DNA from: Megasphaera vaginalis (ex Bordigoni et al. 2020) | Lineage (GTDB): Bacteria > Bacillota > Negativicutes > Veillonellales > Megasphaeraceae | Reading direction: 5' to 3' | Length of the DNA: 64,000 bases | Assembly (NCBI RefSeq): GCF_900240295.1 | Contig: NZ_OEQB01000008.1 | Coordinates: forward strand, 1-64,000 | Shown here: positions 54,113-61,101 of the stretch, piece after piece | Layout: every line of letters begins with the position of its first letter | How positions within the stretch are numbered: the first letter of the stretch is position 1 | Notes under the pieces: generated by a model | Told to the model about the DNA's origin: nothing | The model's database searches: none | Seen by the model: the letters and a program-made list of their open reading frames with translations, nothing else | Program-made: the position numbers and the translations under genes

Positions 54113-54325
54113 ACATGAATATGATCGGACAATCCGGTAACGTCATAAATTCAGCAACTGCTGTAAAATATGAGTTCCAAATTTCACAATCTCTACATAC
54201 ATATAGTATATTTTTTCACAAAGAAAAGCAAGAGGAAAAAGGAGATATTCCTATGCTGATTAGTCATTGAATGATAAGATGCAAGGCGTAAAAAGAATGC
54301 TTAAATTTGGACTGGCCGAAAAAGG

Positions 54326-54408
54326 GAAAAATAAAAGCAGCAGTTCCTCTTATCGAAGATATGGTTCATAAAAATCTCGATATCGATAAGAGTAGGACTG
54401 CTGCTTTT
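54326..54408. terminator. Long hairpin ending the small-peptide operon
   Basis: AAAAGCAGCAGTTCC (54333-54347) pairs with the segment ending ACTGCTGCTTTT (54397-54408), and a second block CTCTTATCGA with TCGATAAGAG extends the stem; two bases bulge between them. Read on the minus strand it begins 17 nt after the first small ORF and is followed by ATTTTTCCCTTTTT, a good terminator. Confidence 0.75.
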
Positions 54409-54425
54409 GCCATGCCATTTTCCAC

Positions 54426-54509
54426 TTAGAACATATTAACGATGAAGCTGTAGCTCATCAGAATGCCGAGGGAAATAATCAACTTGAAATTTCCGTTTAA
54501 ACCGCTCAT
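54426..54509 (-). CDS. 27-residue membrane peptide A (unrecognised)
   Basis: This small ORF encodes 27 residues: a short polar start (MSGLNGNFK) and then a hydrophobic segment with the core SLGILMSYSF (residues 13-22) and the end IVNMF. AAAGGAGC lies 8 nt before the ATG, an ideal ribosome binding site. It is the second gene after peptide B on the minus strand, 60 nt apart, and is followed by a long terminator hairpin. Peptide B shares 20 of 27 residues. Fourteen of the 20 shared residues use different codons in the two copies, so the protein rather than the DNA has been kept. The peptide should insert into a membrane. I know no matching family. Confidence 0.75.
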   Translation of the reverse strand: MSGLNGNFKLIISLGILMSYSFIVNMF

Positions 54510-54569
54510 AGGGAAAGCTCCTTTCTGTCTGTAAATGCAATTAAATGAATATTCATAAGCTTAATTACT

Positions 54570-54653
54570 TTATAGCATATTGACAACAAAACTATAACTC
54601 ATTAAGATTCCGAGTGATATAACTAATTTTACGTTTTCATTTAACTGTGTCAT
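54570..54653 (-). CDS. 27-residue membrane peptide B (unrecognised)
   Basis: This small ORF encodes 27 residues: polar start MTQLNENVK, then a hydrophobic segment with the same core SLGILMSYSF (residues 13-22) and the end VVNML. The ribosome binding site GAGGTGA is 8 nt before the ATG and matches the anti-Shine-Dalgarno sequence over seven bases. It is more AT-rich than peptide A (for example TTA and AGT codons where A has CTG and AGC), which suggests an old duplication. Possible roles include a toxin-like peptide, a signalling or antimicrobial peptide, or a small subunit of a membrane complex; nothing in the sequence decides between them. Confidence 0.75.
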   Translation of the reverse strand: MTQLNENVKLVISLGILMSYSFVVNML

Positions 54654-54708
54654 TGTATGGTCACCTCTTCGTGATACAAATTCGAGATACATATGATTTA
54701 TAGTAAAC

Positions 54709-54780
54709 AGATAGATAAAACAAAATCTAAAACGTTTAATCTATCTAAAATCATAATAGCACTAGCCATAAAAAATACAA
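54709..54780 (-). promoter_or_regulatory. Promoter and dyad upstream of the small peptides
   Basis: On the minus strand TTGTAT (54780-54775) and TATTAT (54758-54753) are 16 nt apart. Just downstream, AGATAGAT (54709-54716) and ATCTATCT (54739-54746) form a perfect 8-bp inverted repeat with a 22-nt centre, lying near the expected transcript start and in the leader. It could be an operator or a leader stem. The leader to peptide B would be about 90 nt. Confidence 0.45.
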
Positions 54781-54801
54781 TAGGCATCTTAGGCATTAAT
54801 A

Positions 54802-54914
54802 CACACTCAAAATGATGCAAATGCAATTGTTGTTTTTCCGGTTATGCCAAATTAAGTTACAGGACAGATAAATGTCGGTGTTTTAACTGAAAAAGGCGGA
54901 ATTAAAAAAGATTG
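54802..54914 (+). pseudogene. Possible decayed coding fragment
   Basis: One plus-strand frame reads NDANAIVVFPVMPN, a stop, then VTGQINVGVLTEKGGIKKD and another stop. Both pieces look protein-like, but there is no start, no ribosome binding site and no recognisable family. The stretch 54530-55050 is far more AT-rich than the rest of the window. Outside the small peptides I see nothing else in it. Confidence 0.25.
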
Positions 54915-55070
54915 AAAAATATAAAATATGTATAAATTTTCTAAAAATATTCAAAACTTTAATTGTTTAAGAAGAATAGCGATACAGAAAGGCAGGCCTT
55001 CCCTCGACAGCCGGAAGGGAACATCATATAATAAATAAAAGCTTAAATAAAGATTGAAAAGGAGAAAGAA

Positions 55071-55676
55071 ATGGGGTTTTTAGATGCCTTTTATCAGAAT
55101 AAACCGGCCGAATCGGGAAGCGATAAGATTTATAATCGCGCTTATCGGCTTTTTAATTCGCCGGAAGAGCAAAACCAATTGTTGCCGGAGAACATCAGAA
55201 ATGCTTTGTTACAAGGACGAAACTGCGATGAAATAGATGGTAGCGGCGAATTTGGCAAGGTCCCGACCAATCCGATTCCCGTTAACGGGAGCTTTGGAGA
55301 ATGGAGTTATTTATCCAAGTTGCGGTTAGCCGATACCGGCGGTCGGCTTTTTTTTCATAAAGTCCGCACAATCGGTGATGTAGATGTGTTTGTCGTCGTT
55401 AGCGGCAGCGGCAAACATGCTGCCCTTTTATATTTTGATCCCGGACATCCAAGGCCGTCGGGCTATTGCCCTGAAGGGTATATCCTGGAACGGGAGGCTG
55501 TTTTTCCGCGCGGTATTACCACTACGTATCCGGAGTTCCCAAAAGGATTGTACGGGCGCATCAAGAAGGAAGCAAAACAGCGGCTCCATGTCGACATTGC
55601 CGAAAAAGAAGCGAAACAGATCGCCGTTGCTGAAGTCCGGAAGGCGTTGCGTCAGTTAAAGGGGTACGAATCATGA
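55071..55676 (+). CDS. Unrecognised 201-residue protein
   Basis: This soluble protein follows AAAGGAGAAAG. It has no signal peptide or membrane segment. Notable stretches are NGSFGEWSYLSKLRLADTGG, VDVFVVVSGSGKHAALLYFD and GHPRPSGYCPEGYILE, then a basic helical end. I do not recognise the family. The next gene overlaps it by four bases (ATGA), so it is translationally coupled to the VTT-domain membrane protein. A function linked to that transporter-like protein is only a guess. Confidence 0.8.
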   Translation: MGFLDAFYQNKPAESGSDKIYNRAYRLFNSPEEQNQLLPENIRNALLQGRNCDEIDGSGEFGKVPTNPIPVNGSFGEWSYLSKLRLADTGGRLFFHKVRTIGDVDVFVVVSGSGKHAALLYFDPGHPRPSGYCPEGYILEREAVFPRGITTTYPEFPKGLYGRIKKEAKQRLHVDIAEKEAKQIAVAEVRKALRQLKGYES

Positions 55677-56359
55677 AACGGAAACCGATTATTGAGTCGA
55701 ACCGATGGTTGCAAATTGCCGTTTGCATCATTCTCTTGCTGATCTTTGTGGCCGTTCATTTTTTTATTCCCGATTTTTATCACAACTTGGTGGTATTGAC
55801 GACGAGCGGAAATATTCGCGGTCTGATCGGCTATATCGGCTCCTTCGGCTACGGTGCGATGGCTATCAGTATTTTCATGATCGTTTTGACCAACATGACC
55901 GGCCTGCCGTCATTGCCTTTTCTCATTGTCAACGGCATCATGTTCGGGTTAATTCCCGGCATCATTATTTCATGGATCGGCGAGTTTCTGGGCAATGAAG
56001 CGGGGTTTCTGATCATGCGAACCGTTTTGCGCGGCTACGCGCAGCGCTTGATTGAAAAGAGCAATATGCTCAGCAAAATTGATTCGTACAGTACGATAAA
56101 GAATGTCGCTATTGCCAGAGCGATCCCGTATTCCCCCAACGTTCTCTTTACTGCCTTGATAGCGATGAGCAAGATCGGCTTTCGTGACCATACGGCGGCG
56201 ACTTTTGTCGGTAAATTGCCTGCCGTCGTCATTGAAGTTTGGTTGGGGCATGACTTGATTCATATACAACAGCATGGCGGACGTTTACTGGTTCTCGTGA
56301 TGGGGATTGCCGTGGCTTACGGAATTTATCACTATTACAAGCGGAAAAAATCCACATAA
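55673..56359 (+). CDS. TVP38/TMEM64-family (VTT domain) membrane protein
   Basis: This 228-residue protein has about five to six hydrophobic segments and the VTT/SNARE-associated region. It shows the re-entrant motif pattern GLPSLPFLIVNGIMFGLIPGIIISWIGEFLGNEAGF and the second half ARAIPYSPNVLFTALIAMSKIGFRDHTAATFVGKLPAVVIE, typical of the DedA/TVP38 superfamily. Some members move lipids such as undecaprenyl phosphate or phosphatidylserine across the membrane. The substrate here is unknown. It overlaps the upstream unknown gene by 4 nt and is followed 10 nt later by the dNTPase gene. Confidence 0.88.
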   Translation: MKRKPIIESNRWLQIAVCIILLLIFVAVHFFIPDFYHNLVVLTTSGNIRGLIGYIGSFGYGAMAISIFMIVLTNMTGLPSLPFLIVNGIMFGLIPGIIISWIGEFLGNEAGFLIMRTVLRGYAQRLIEKSNMLSKIDSYSTIKNVAIARAIPYSPNVLFTALIAMSKIGFRDHTAATFVGKLPAVVIEVWLGHDLIHIQQHGGRLLVLVMGIAVAYGIYHYYKRKKST

Positions 56360-56369
56360 AGGAGGAACG

Positions 56370-57614
56370 ATGAAAGGGTCTTTTGCGAGTGTGCGGATGG
56401 ATGAGCAACATCCTCATTGGCGACAGGCAGTCGCCAGAAAAGGGCGTCTTTATCGGCGTGAAGGTGATTTTCGTACCGAGTTCGGACGGGACTACACGCG
56501 GATTATTCATTCGACGGCATACAGTCGGCTGAAACACAAAACACAGGTTTTTTTCACGACGAAGAATGATCACATTTCGACGCGTATCGATCACGTTAAC
56601 CAAGTGAACTCCGTCAGCAGCACGATCGGGCAGTTCTTGGGACTGAACACGGAGTTGATCGGGGCGATCGCGCAGGGCCATGATTTGGGGCATTCCCCTT
56701 TCGGGCATTTGGGAGAACGGGTGTTGTGGGAAATCAGTAAGAAGGAATTGGGGGAAACGTTCTGGCATGAACGGCAGGGGTTGCGTGTAGTCGATTCCAT
56801 TGAGACCTTGTTGGATCCTGCCGGCAGAACCAGCAATCTGATGTTGACGTATGCCGTTCGTGACGGCATTATCAGTCATTGCGGCGAAGTGCGGCAAACC
56901 GTATTGCGGCCGCGACGGGAAGGCCTTGATCTGGACGTGATCCGTCGCCCTAATGAGTATGAACCGTACACCTGGGAAGGCTGTGTCGTCAAAATTGCCG
57001 ATAAGATCGCTTATCTTGGCAGAGATATTGAGGACGCCGTCAGGTTGCACATCCTTAAAGAGGACGGGCAGCCGCTGAAGGAGCTGTTGCGGCAATTGAA
57101 CAGTCATCTGCGGATGAATCTCCAATCGGTTACGAATACAGCCATTATGTATCCGCTGGTAACGGATATTTGCCGCGAAAGCACGCCGGAAAAAGGGTTG
57201 GTCTTGTCGGCGTCACATTTGCAACTTATGGATACAGTCATGAAATTTAATTACCAGCATATTTATCGCAGCAAACGGTTGGAAATTTACCATGCTTACG
57301 CTCGTCTGATATTGGAATCAATTTACTCTCTTTTAAAAGAATGCTATGCCGGCGACGGAACCTTAGACAATCTTCGCCTTCTGCAGCACGATTACCCGAC
57401 GCTGGGACGTCATTTTCTGGAACGGATGTACAAGTTGTCCGACGTCGGCAGGAAAACGGCGCTGCACGATAAATTCGGCAACGATTTCGGCAATACCGTG
57501 CTCTATCGCATCAGCTCGACGGAGCGCGATTACCGAATTGCCTGTATTGATTACATCGCCGGCATGACGGATACGTATGCGGAAAAAATATTTGTCGAAA
57601 TGACGACTTTTTAG
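56370..57614 (+). CDS. dgt: dGTPase-like dNTP triphosphohydrolase
   Basis: This 414-residue HD enzyme hydrolyses dNTPs to nucleoside and triphosphate. RDYTRIIHSTAYSRLKHKTQVF is the typical N-terminal region, followed by the HD motifs His in RIDHVNQV, His-Asp in AQGHDLGHSPFGHLGE and a later Asp in IADKIAYLGRDIEDA. AAAGGAGG precedes ATG 56370; the longer in-frame ATG at 56307 lies inside the membrane-protein gene. It likely shapes dNTP pools; whether dGTP or all dNTPs are used is not visible. Confidence 0.92.
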   Translation: MKGSFASVRMDEQHPHWRQAVARKGRLYRREGDFRTEFGRDYTRIIHSTAYSRLKHKTQVFFTTKNDHISTRIDHVNQVNSVSSTIGQFLGLNTELIGAIAQGHDLGHSPFGHLGERVLWEISKKELGETFWHERQGLRVVDSIETLLDPAGRTSNLMLTYAVRDGIISHCGEVRQTVLRPRREGLDLDVIRRPNEYEPYTWEGCVVKIADKIAYLGRDIEDAVRLHILKEDGQPLKELLRQLNSHLRMNLQSVTNTAIMYPLVTDICRESTPEKGLVLSASHLQLMDTVMKFNYQHIYRSKRLEIYHAYARLILESIYSLLKECYAGDGTLDNLRLLQHDYPTLGRHFLERMYKLSDVGRKTALHDKFGNDFGNTVLYRISSTERDYRIACIDYIAGMTDTYAEKIFVEMTTF

Positions 57615-57670
57615 TCTCGGTGTGCTACAATGTAGGGCATAGTTGGCAAGTCGGACAAAAGGAGGAACGC

Positions 57671-57904
57671 ATGAGAGATTTACCGCAAGAAAAGGAAATT
57701 TGGCTTCATTTCAAGGGAGGTACGTACCAGATCATCACCTTGGCCGAACATACGGAAACGGGTGCTCAATTCGTTATTTACAAAGCGCTGGACGGAAATC
57801 GGAAGACCTATGCCAGGCCGCTGAAAGAGTTTATGGGCGAAATTGACAGGAATAAATATCCGAAGGCGGAACAAGATTACCGCTTCGTGCTTCGCAAACG
57901 ATGA
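57671..57904 (+). CDS. DUF1653 domain protein
   Basis: This 77-residue protein matches the DUF1653 pattern, a small beta-rich domain: HFKGGTYQIITLAEHTETGAQFVIYKAL, then TYARPLKEFMGEID. The function of the family is unknown. ATG 57671 has GGAGGAACG just upstream; a longer reading from 57620 lacks one. It follows dgt by 56 nt. Confidence 0.9.
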   Translation: MRDLPQEKEIWLHFKGGTYQIITLAEHTETGAQFVIYKALDGNRKTYARPLKEFMGEIDRNKYPKAEQDYRFVLRKR

Positions 57905-57920
57905 GATTAGAATATTTTTC

Positions 57921-57950
57921 TTGACAGCGTGCGTATATATTTGATAAAAT
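57921..57950 (+). promoter_or_regulatory. Promoter TTGACA-18-TAAAAT of infC-rpmI-rplT
   Basis: A perfect -35 (57921-57926) and TAAAAT (57945-57950) lie 16 nt after the DUF1653 stop codon and start the translation-factor operon leader. Confidence 0.85.
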
Positions 57951-57972
57951 AAATTCGTTAAAATCAAGCAGA

Positions 57973-58064
57973 GGCTATCCGCTTCTCACCTTACACGACG
58001 TTACGTTACTAGGGTTTATGTTGTACGGTAAGAGCGGATAGCCCATGCTGTCCGTTCTTTTTTT
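57973..58064 (+). promoter_or_regulatory. L20-type leader attenuator of infC
   Basis: Two exclusive structures are visible. GGCTATCCGCT (57973-57983) is exactly complementary to AGCGGATAGCC (58033-58043) as a long-range stem. GAGCGGA (58032-58038) instead pairs with TCCGTTC (58051-58057) to make a terminator followed by seven T. Firmicutes control infC-rpmI-rplT by binding of ribosomal protein L20 to the leader, with premature termination when L20 is in excess. That L20 is the ligand here is inferred from family knowledge. Confidence 0.82.
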
Positions 58065-58080
58065 ATGGAGGTGAAAGACG

Positions 58081-58596
58081 ATTAGTAAGGAACAGCGTAT
58101 TAACGAACAAATCAGAGCCCGTGAAGTCCGCGTAGTAAGTGATACGAACGAACAGCTTGGCGTCATGTCGCTTCGTTCAGCTCTGCAGATCGCTGAAGAA
58201 CGCCGGTTGGATTTGGTTGAAGTTGCTACGAATGCCAAACCGCCTGTCTGTCGTATTATGGATTATGGCAAGTATCGCTACGAACAGCAGAAACGCGAAA
58301 AAGAGGCTAAGAAGAAACAAAAAGTGCTGACGTTGAAAGAAGTCAAATTACGGCCCAACATTGAAGACCATGATTTCAACGTCAAAAAGAAGGCTGCAGA
58401 AAAGTTTTTAGGTGAAGGCAGCAAGGTCAAGGTGACGATCATGTTCCGCGGCCGTGAAATGAGCCATCCTGAATTGGGCAGAAATTTGCTGATTCGTTTC
58501 GCTGATGAACTGAAAGAACTTGCACACGTAGAAAAAGAGCCGAAAATAGAGGGCAGAAACATGACGATGGTTATGGCTGTCAATAAGGTGAAGTAA
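58081..58596 (+). CDS. infC: Translation initiation factor IF-3, ATT start
   Basis: This 171-residue factor binds the 30S subunit and checks the start codon. The first codon is ATT (58081-58083), 6 nt after the strong ribosome binding site GGAGGTGA. From there the sequence is [19 protein letters not shown], the expected IF-3 N-terminus. Starting at the first ATG (58165) would remove 28 residues of the N-terminal domain. A rare ATT start is the hallmark of infC in many bacteria, since IF-3 rejects such starts and so limits its own synthesis. IF-3 motifs [21 protein letters not shown] and [14 protein letters not shown] are present. rpmI and rplT follow. Confidence 0.95.
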   Translation: MSKEQRINEQIRAREVRVVSDTNEQLGVMSLRSALQIAEERRLDLVEVATNAKPPVCRIMDYGKYRYEQQKREKEAKKKQKVLTLKEVKLRPNIEDHDFNVKKKAAEKFLGEGSKVKVTIMFRGREMSHPELGRNLLIRFADELKELAHVEKEPKIEGRNMTMVMAVNKVK

Positions 58597-58613
58597 GAGG
58601 AGGATATTGTATC

Positions 58614-58811
58614 ATGCGGAAATTAAAAACCCGCCGCGCTGCGGCAAAACGTTTTTCCTTGACGGGAACCGGTAAATTCAAACGTGCGAAGGCTTATAAG
58701 AGTCATATCTTGGAAAAGAAATCTCAAAAACGGAAACGGAACTTACGTAAAGCGGCATTAGTGGCCAAAACCAATCTTGATGCCATTCGTAAAATGTGCC
58801 CGTACGCATAA
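58614..58811 (+). CDS. rpmI: Ribosomal protein L35
   Basis: This 65-residue basic protein has the L35 pattern [29 protein letters not shown] and the end [15 protein letters not shown]. It lies between infC and rplT, the conserved order, with AGAGGAGG before the ATG. Confidence 0.97.
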   Translation: MRKLKTRRAAAKRFSLTGTGKFKRAKAYKSHILEKKSQKRKRNLRKAALVAKTNLDAIRKMCPYA

Positions 58812-58852
58812 GCTGTCGTAGTTTGCAATTGTAAATTGGGAGGAATCATATA

Positions 58853-59203
58853 ATGGCTAGAATTAAAGTCGGTGTTACAGCACACGCTCGTCATAAAAAA
58901 ATCTTGAAAATGGCTAAAGGCTATCGCGGTACGCGCAGCCGTCTCTTCAAAAAAGCAAACGAAAGTGTCATGAAGGCGCTTTTCTATGCTCGTCGTGATC
59001 GTCGCACGAAAAAACGTGAATTCCGCAAATTGTGGATTGCCCGTATCAATGCCGCGTCCCGTGCCAACGGTATGAGTTACAGCCGGTTTATCTGCGGTCT
59101 CACGAAGGCCGGTGTTATCGTTAACCGTAAAATGCTCGCCGATCTCGCTGTCAATGATGCAGCCGGGTTTGCAAAATTGGTAGACGTAGCCAAAGCACAG
59201 TAA
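58853..59203 (+). CDS. rplT: Ribosomal protein L20
   Basis: This 116-residue protein of the large subunit starts [19 protein letters not shown] and has the long basic N-terminal helix and the end [21 protein letters not shown]20 is needed for early 50S assembly and in Firmicutes binds the operon leader as repressor. TGGGAGG precedes the ATG. Confidence 0.97.
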   Translation: MARIKVGVTAHARHKKILKMAKGYRGTRSRLFKKANESVMKALFYARRDRRTKKREFRKLWIARINAASRANGMSYSRFICGLTKAGVIVNRKMLADLAVNDAAGFAKLVDVAKAQ

Positions 59204-59213
59204 GAGACAGAAT

Positions 59214-59247
59214 AAAAAGGTCTTGCCTTTAAGGCAAGACCTTTTTT
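59214..59247. terminator. Terminator of infC-rpmI-rplT
   Basis: AAAAAGGTCTTGCCTT pairs with AAGGCAAGACCTTTTT around one T, followed by a further T. Confidence 0.93.
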
Positions 59248-59301
59248 GCATGTAAGGCGGCATTGCAATCAAGCGGCAGTTTTTTTCCGGACGGGGTACT
59301 G

Positions 59302-59859
59302 TCAAAGTTTGGGGTAATACATCATTACGAAGACAGCGGCTGTGTCCAGGCTGTCGTTGGAATACCAATGCGGTTTATCGCCGGGAAAGTGGAGAACTTC
59401 ACCGGCCGCTGCCGTCAGATTTTCATCGGGAAGGTGCAGCGTGATGTTGCCTGATGCAATAAAGGCATACTCTTCGACACCGGCATAATGGACTTGTTTG
59501 GCTGTACAGCCGCCTGGCTGATAAGTACAGGTATATAATTCAATCCCTTTAGACTCGTCAAATTCCATGAGCGGATGATAAATGCAGCCTGTTTCATCAT
59601 CGCCGACAGATGTCGCGACAGGCCGATAAATGACGGCCCCTTGCGTTCCTTGCGGTTTTAAGAAAAAATTCAGCGGTGTCTTCAACGTATTTGCTAAATT
59701 CCACAATATCGAAATTGAAGGATTTCTGATACCTCGTTCAATTTCGCTTATCATGCTTTTGCTGACACCGGATGCCGCTGAAAGCGATTCTAAAGTCAGG
59801 TTTCGCTGTTTGCGGATAAATTTGAGATTACTCCCAATATTTTCACTAATAGTATCCAT
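59302..59859 (-). CDS. XRE-family regulator with cupin domain
   Basis: This 185-residue regulator has an N-terminal helix-turn-helix (LKFIRKQRNLTLESLSAASGVSKSMISEIERG) and a C-terminal cupin domain (about 105-180, with YQPGGCTAKQVHYAGVEEYAFIASGNITL and HFPGDKPHWY). Proteins of this build often bind small metabolites in the cupin barrel and control catabolic genes nearby. ATG 59859 has GAGGTG 7 nt upstream; the longer ATG at 59892 has none. It is divergent from a serine/threonine dehydratase, with large dyads between, so it likely controls that gene and itself. Confidence 0.92.
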   Translation of the reverse strand: MDTISENIGSNLKFIRKQRNLTLESLSAASGVSKSMISEIERGIRNPSISILWNLANTLKTPLNFFLKPQGTQGAVIYRPVATSVGDDETGCIYHPLMEFDESKGIELYTCTYQPGGCTAKQVHYAGVEEYAFIASGNITLHLPDENLTAAAGEVLHFPGDKPHWYSNDSLDTAAVFVMMYYPKL

Positions 59860-59899
59860 AAAACACCTCACATATGACACTTGCCAAAACAAGAATAAT

Positions 59900-59969
59900 A
59901 GACTATAATTCCGTTATAAAGGAAATAATTTCATTATATAGAAATTTCGATATAATGAAATTATAGTCT
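59900..59969. promoter_or_regulatory. Nested dyads between the XRE gene and the dehydratase
   Basis: ATAATTTCATTATAT (59925-59939) and ATATAATGAAATTAT (59950-59964) are exact inverse repeats of 15 bp around a centre containing the palindrome GAAATTTC (59941-59948). AGACTATAATT (59900-59910) and AATTATAGTCT (59959-59969) form a second exact 11-bp pair. TACAAT (59975-59980) follows as a likely -10 for the dehydratase. This looks like a multi-site operator for the cupin-XRE protein. Confidence 0.7.
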
Positions 59970-60018
59970 TAGTATACAATAAATAGCGCAAGTATTCCAG
60001 CAAAGGAGCGTGAGTGGC

Positions 60019-60963
60019 ATGCAATTGTATTCGCAGACACCGCTAATTGAATTATTCAGTCAACATGCACAGGGCCGCAAGGTGGCGGTAAAAATGGATG
60101 CCTGGCAGCCGTCGGGATCGTTTAAACTGCGCGGTATGGAACGACTGTGCAGGCAGGCTGTAGCTGACGGAGCGGCTTGTCTCATTTCTTCATCGGGAGG
60201 CAACGCCGGTCTCTCCGCAGCCTATGTCGGTCATAAGTTAGGGATACCGGTTACTGTCGTCGTGCCGAAATCGACGGATCAGGAGACTGTTGCACTGCTG
60301 CGTGCACAGGGAGCGGAAGCCATTATTTATGGTGACGTCTGGGATGAAGCCGATGCCTATGCGCGGGAACTTTTGGCAAATCGACAGGGCGCTTATATCC
60401 CGCCTTTCGATCATCCTCTTCTTTGGCAAGGACACGCAACACTCGTCGATGAATTAAAAGAACAATGTGACAGCCAGCCTGACTGTATTATCCTTTCCGT
60501 AGGGGGCGGCGGTTTATTCTGCGGCGTCATGGAAGGGCTGATTCGCAATGGTTGGACAGACACGGTTGTTATTGCGGTGGAAACAGAAGGAACAGCGTCC
60601 TTAGCCGCCGCAGTCAAGGCAGGTCATTTGGTAGCGCTTAACGGCATTCATTCGGTGGCGACCAGTCTCGGCGCGCAGAAAGTGGCCCAACAGGCTTTGG
60701 ATTATGCGCTGCAATATCGGGTTGTCCCTTGTATTGTCAGTGACGCCGCCGCGGTGCGGGCCTGCCTTCGCTTTGCCGATGAGTGCCGTACCTTGGTGGA
60801 ACCGGCTTGCGGCGCTTCTTTGTCTGTCGTGTATGATAATTTACCGCTGTTGAAGCCATATAAAAATATTGTTGTAGAAGCCTGCGGCGGCTCTAAAATC
60901 AGTTTGAAAAAGCTTCTTCATTATCAAAAAGTCTACGGGCTGGAAAGGTCCGAAAAGAATTAG
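60019..60963 (+). CDS. L-serine/threonine dehydratase, PLP type
   Basis: This 314-residue fold-type II PLP enzyme resembles eukaryotic-type serine dehydratase. The PLP lysine is in WQPSGSFKLRG (about residue 37), SSSGGNAGLSAAYVG holds the substrate carboxylate, and SVGGGGLFCGVMEG binds the phosphate. The end EACGGSKISL is also typical. It would turn L-serine to pyruvate and ammonia (or threonine to 2-oxobutanoate), feeding PFOR. ATG 60019 lies 10 nt after AAAGGAG, while GTG 60010 is too close. Serine as main substrate is likely but not certain. Confidence 0.9.
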   Translation: MQLYSQTPLIELFSQHAQGRKVAVKMDAWQPSGSFKLRGMERLCRQAVADGAACLISSSGGNAGLSAAYVGHKLGIPVTVVVPKSTDQETVALLRAQGAEAIIYGDVWDEADAYARELLANRQGAYIPPFDHPLLWQGHATLVDELKEQCDSQPDCIILSVGGGGLFCGVMEGLIRNGWTDTVVIAVETEGTASLAAAVKAGHLVALNGIHSVATSLGAQKVAQQALDYALQYRVVPCIVSDAAAVRACLRFADECRTLVEPACGASLSVVYDNLPLLKPYKNIVVEACGGSKISLKKLLHYQKVYGLERSEKN

Positions 60964-60989
60964 GCCCCTTTATTTTCAAGGTTGCCGTG

Positions 60990-61030
60990 AGAACGGCAGG
61001 CACAAAGAAATTTTGCCTGCTGTTCTTTTT
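60990..61030. terminator. Terminator of the dehydratase gene
   Basis: AGAACGGCAGGC pairs with GCCTGCTGTTCT with one wobble around a 12-nt loop, and a T run follows. It lies between convergent genes. Confidence 0.85.
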
Positions 61031-61101
61031 GCTGCTGATAGAGCTCTCTCTCTCTGTACCGTGTGAATACCGCCTGTGTTCATAGCACGATCCGGTCATG
61101 C

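Noticed and set aside
54254-54271. Five-codon plus-strand ORF (MLISH) after a strong AAAGGAG site
   Set aside because: The ribosome binding site is good, but five codons with no downstream gene in frame give nothing to support a function.
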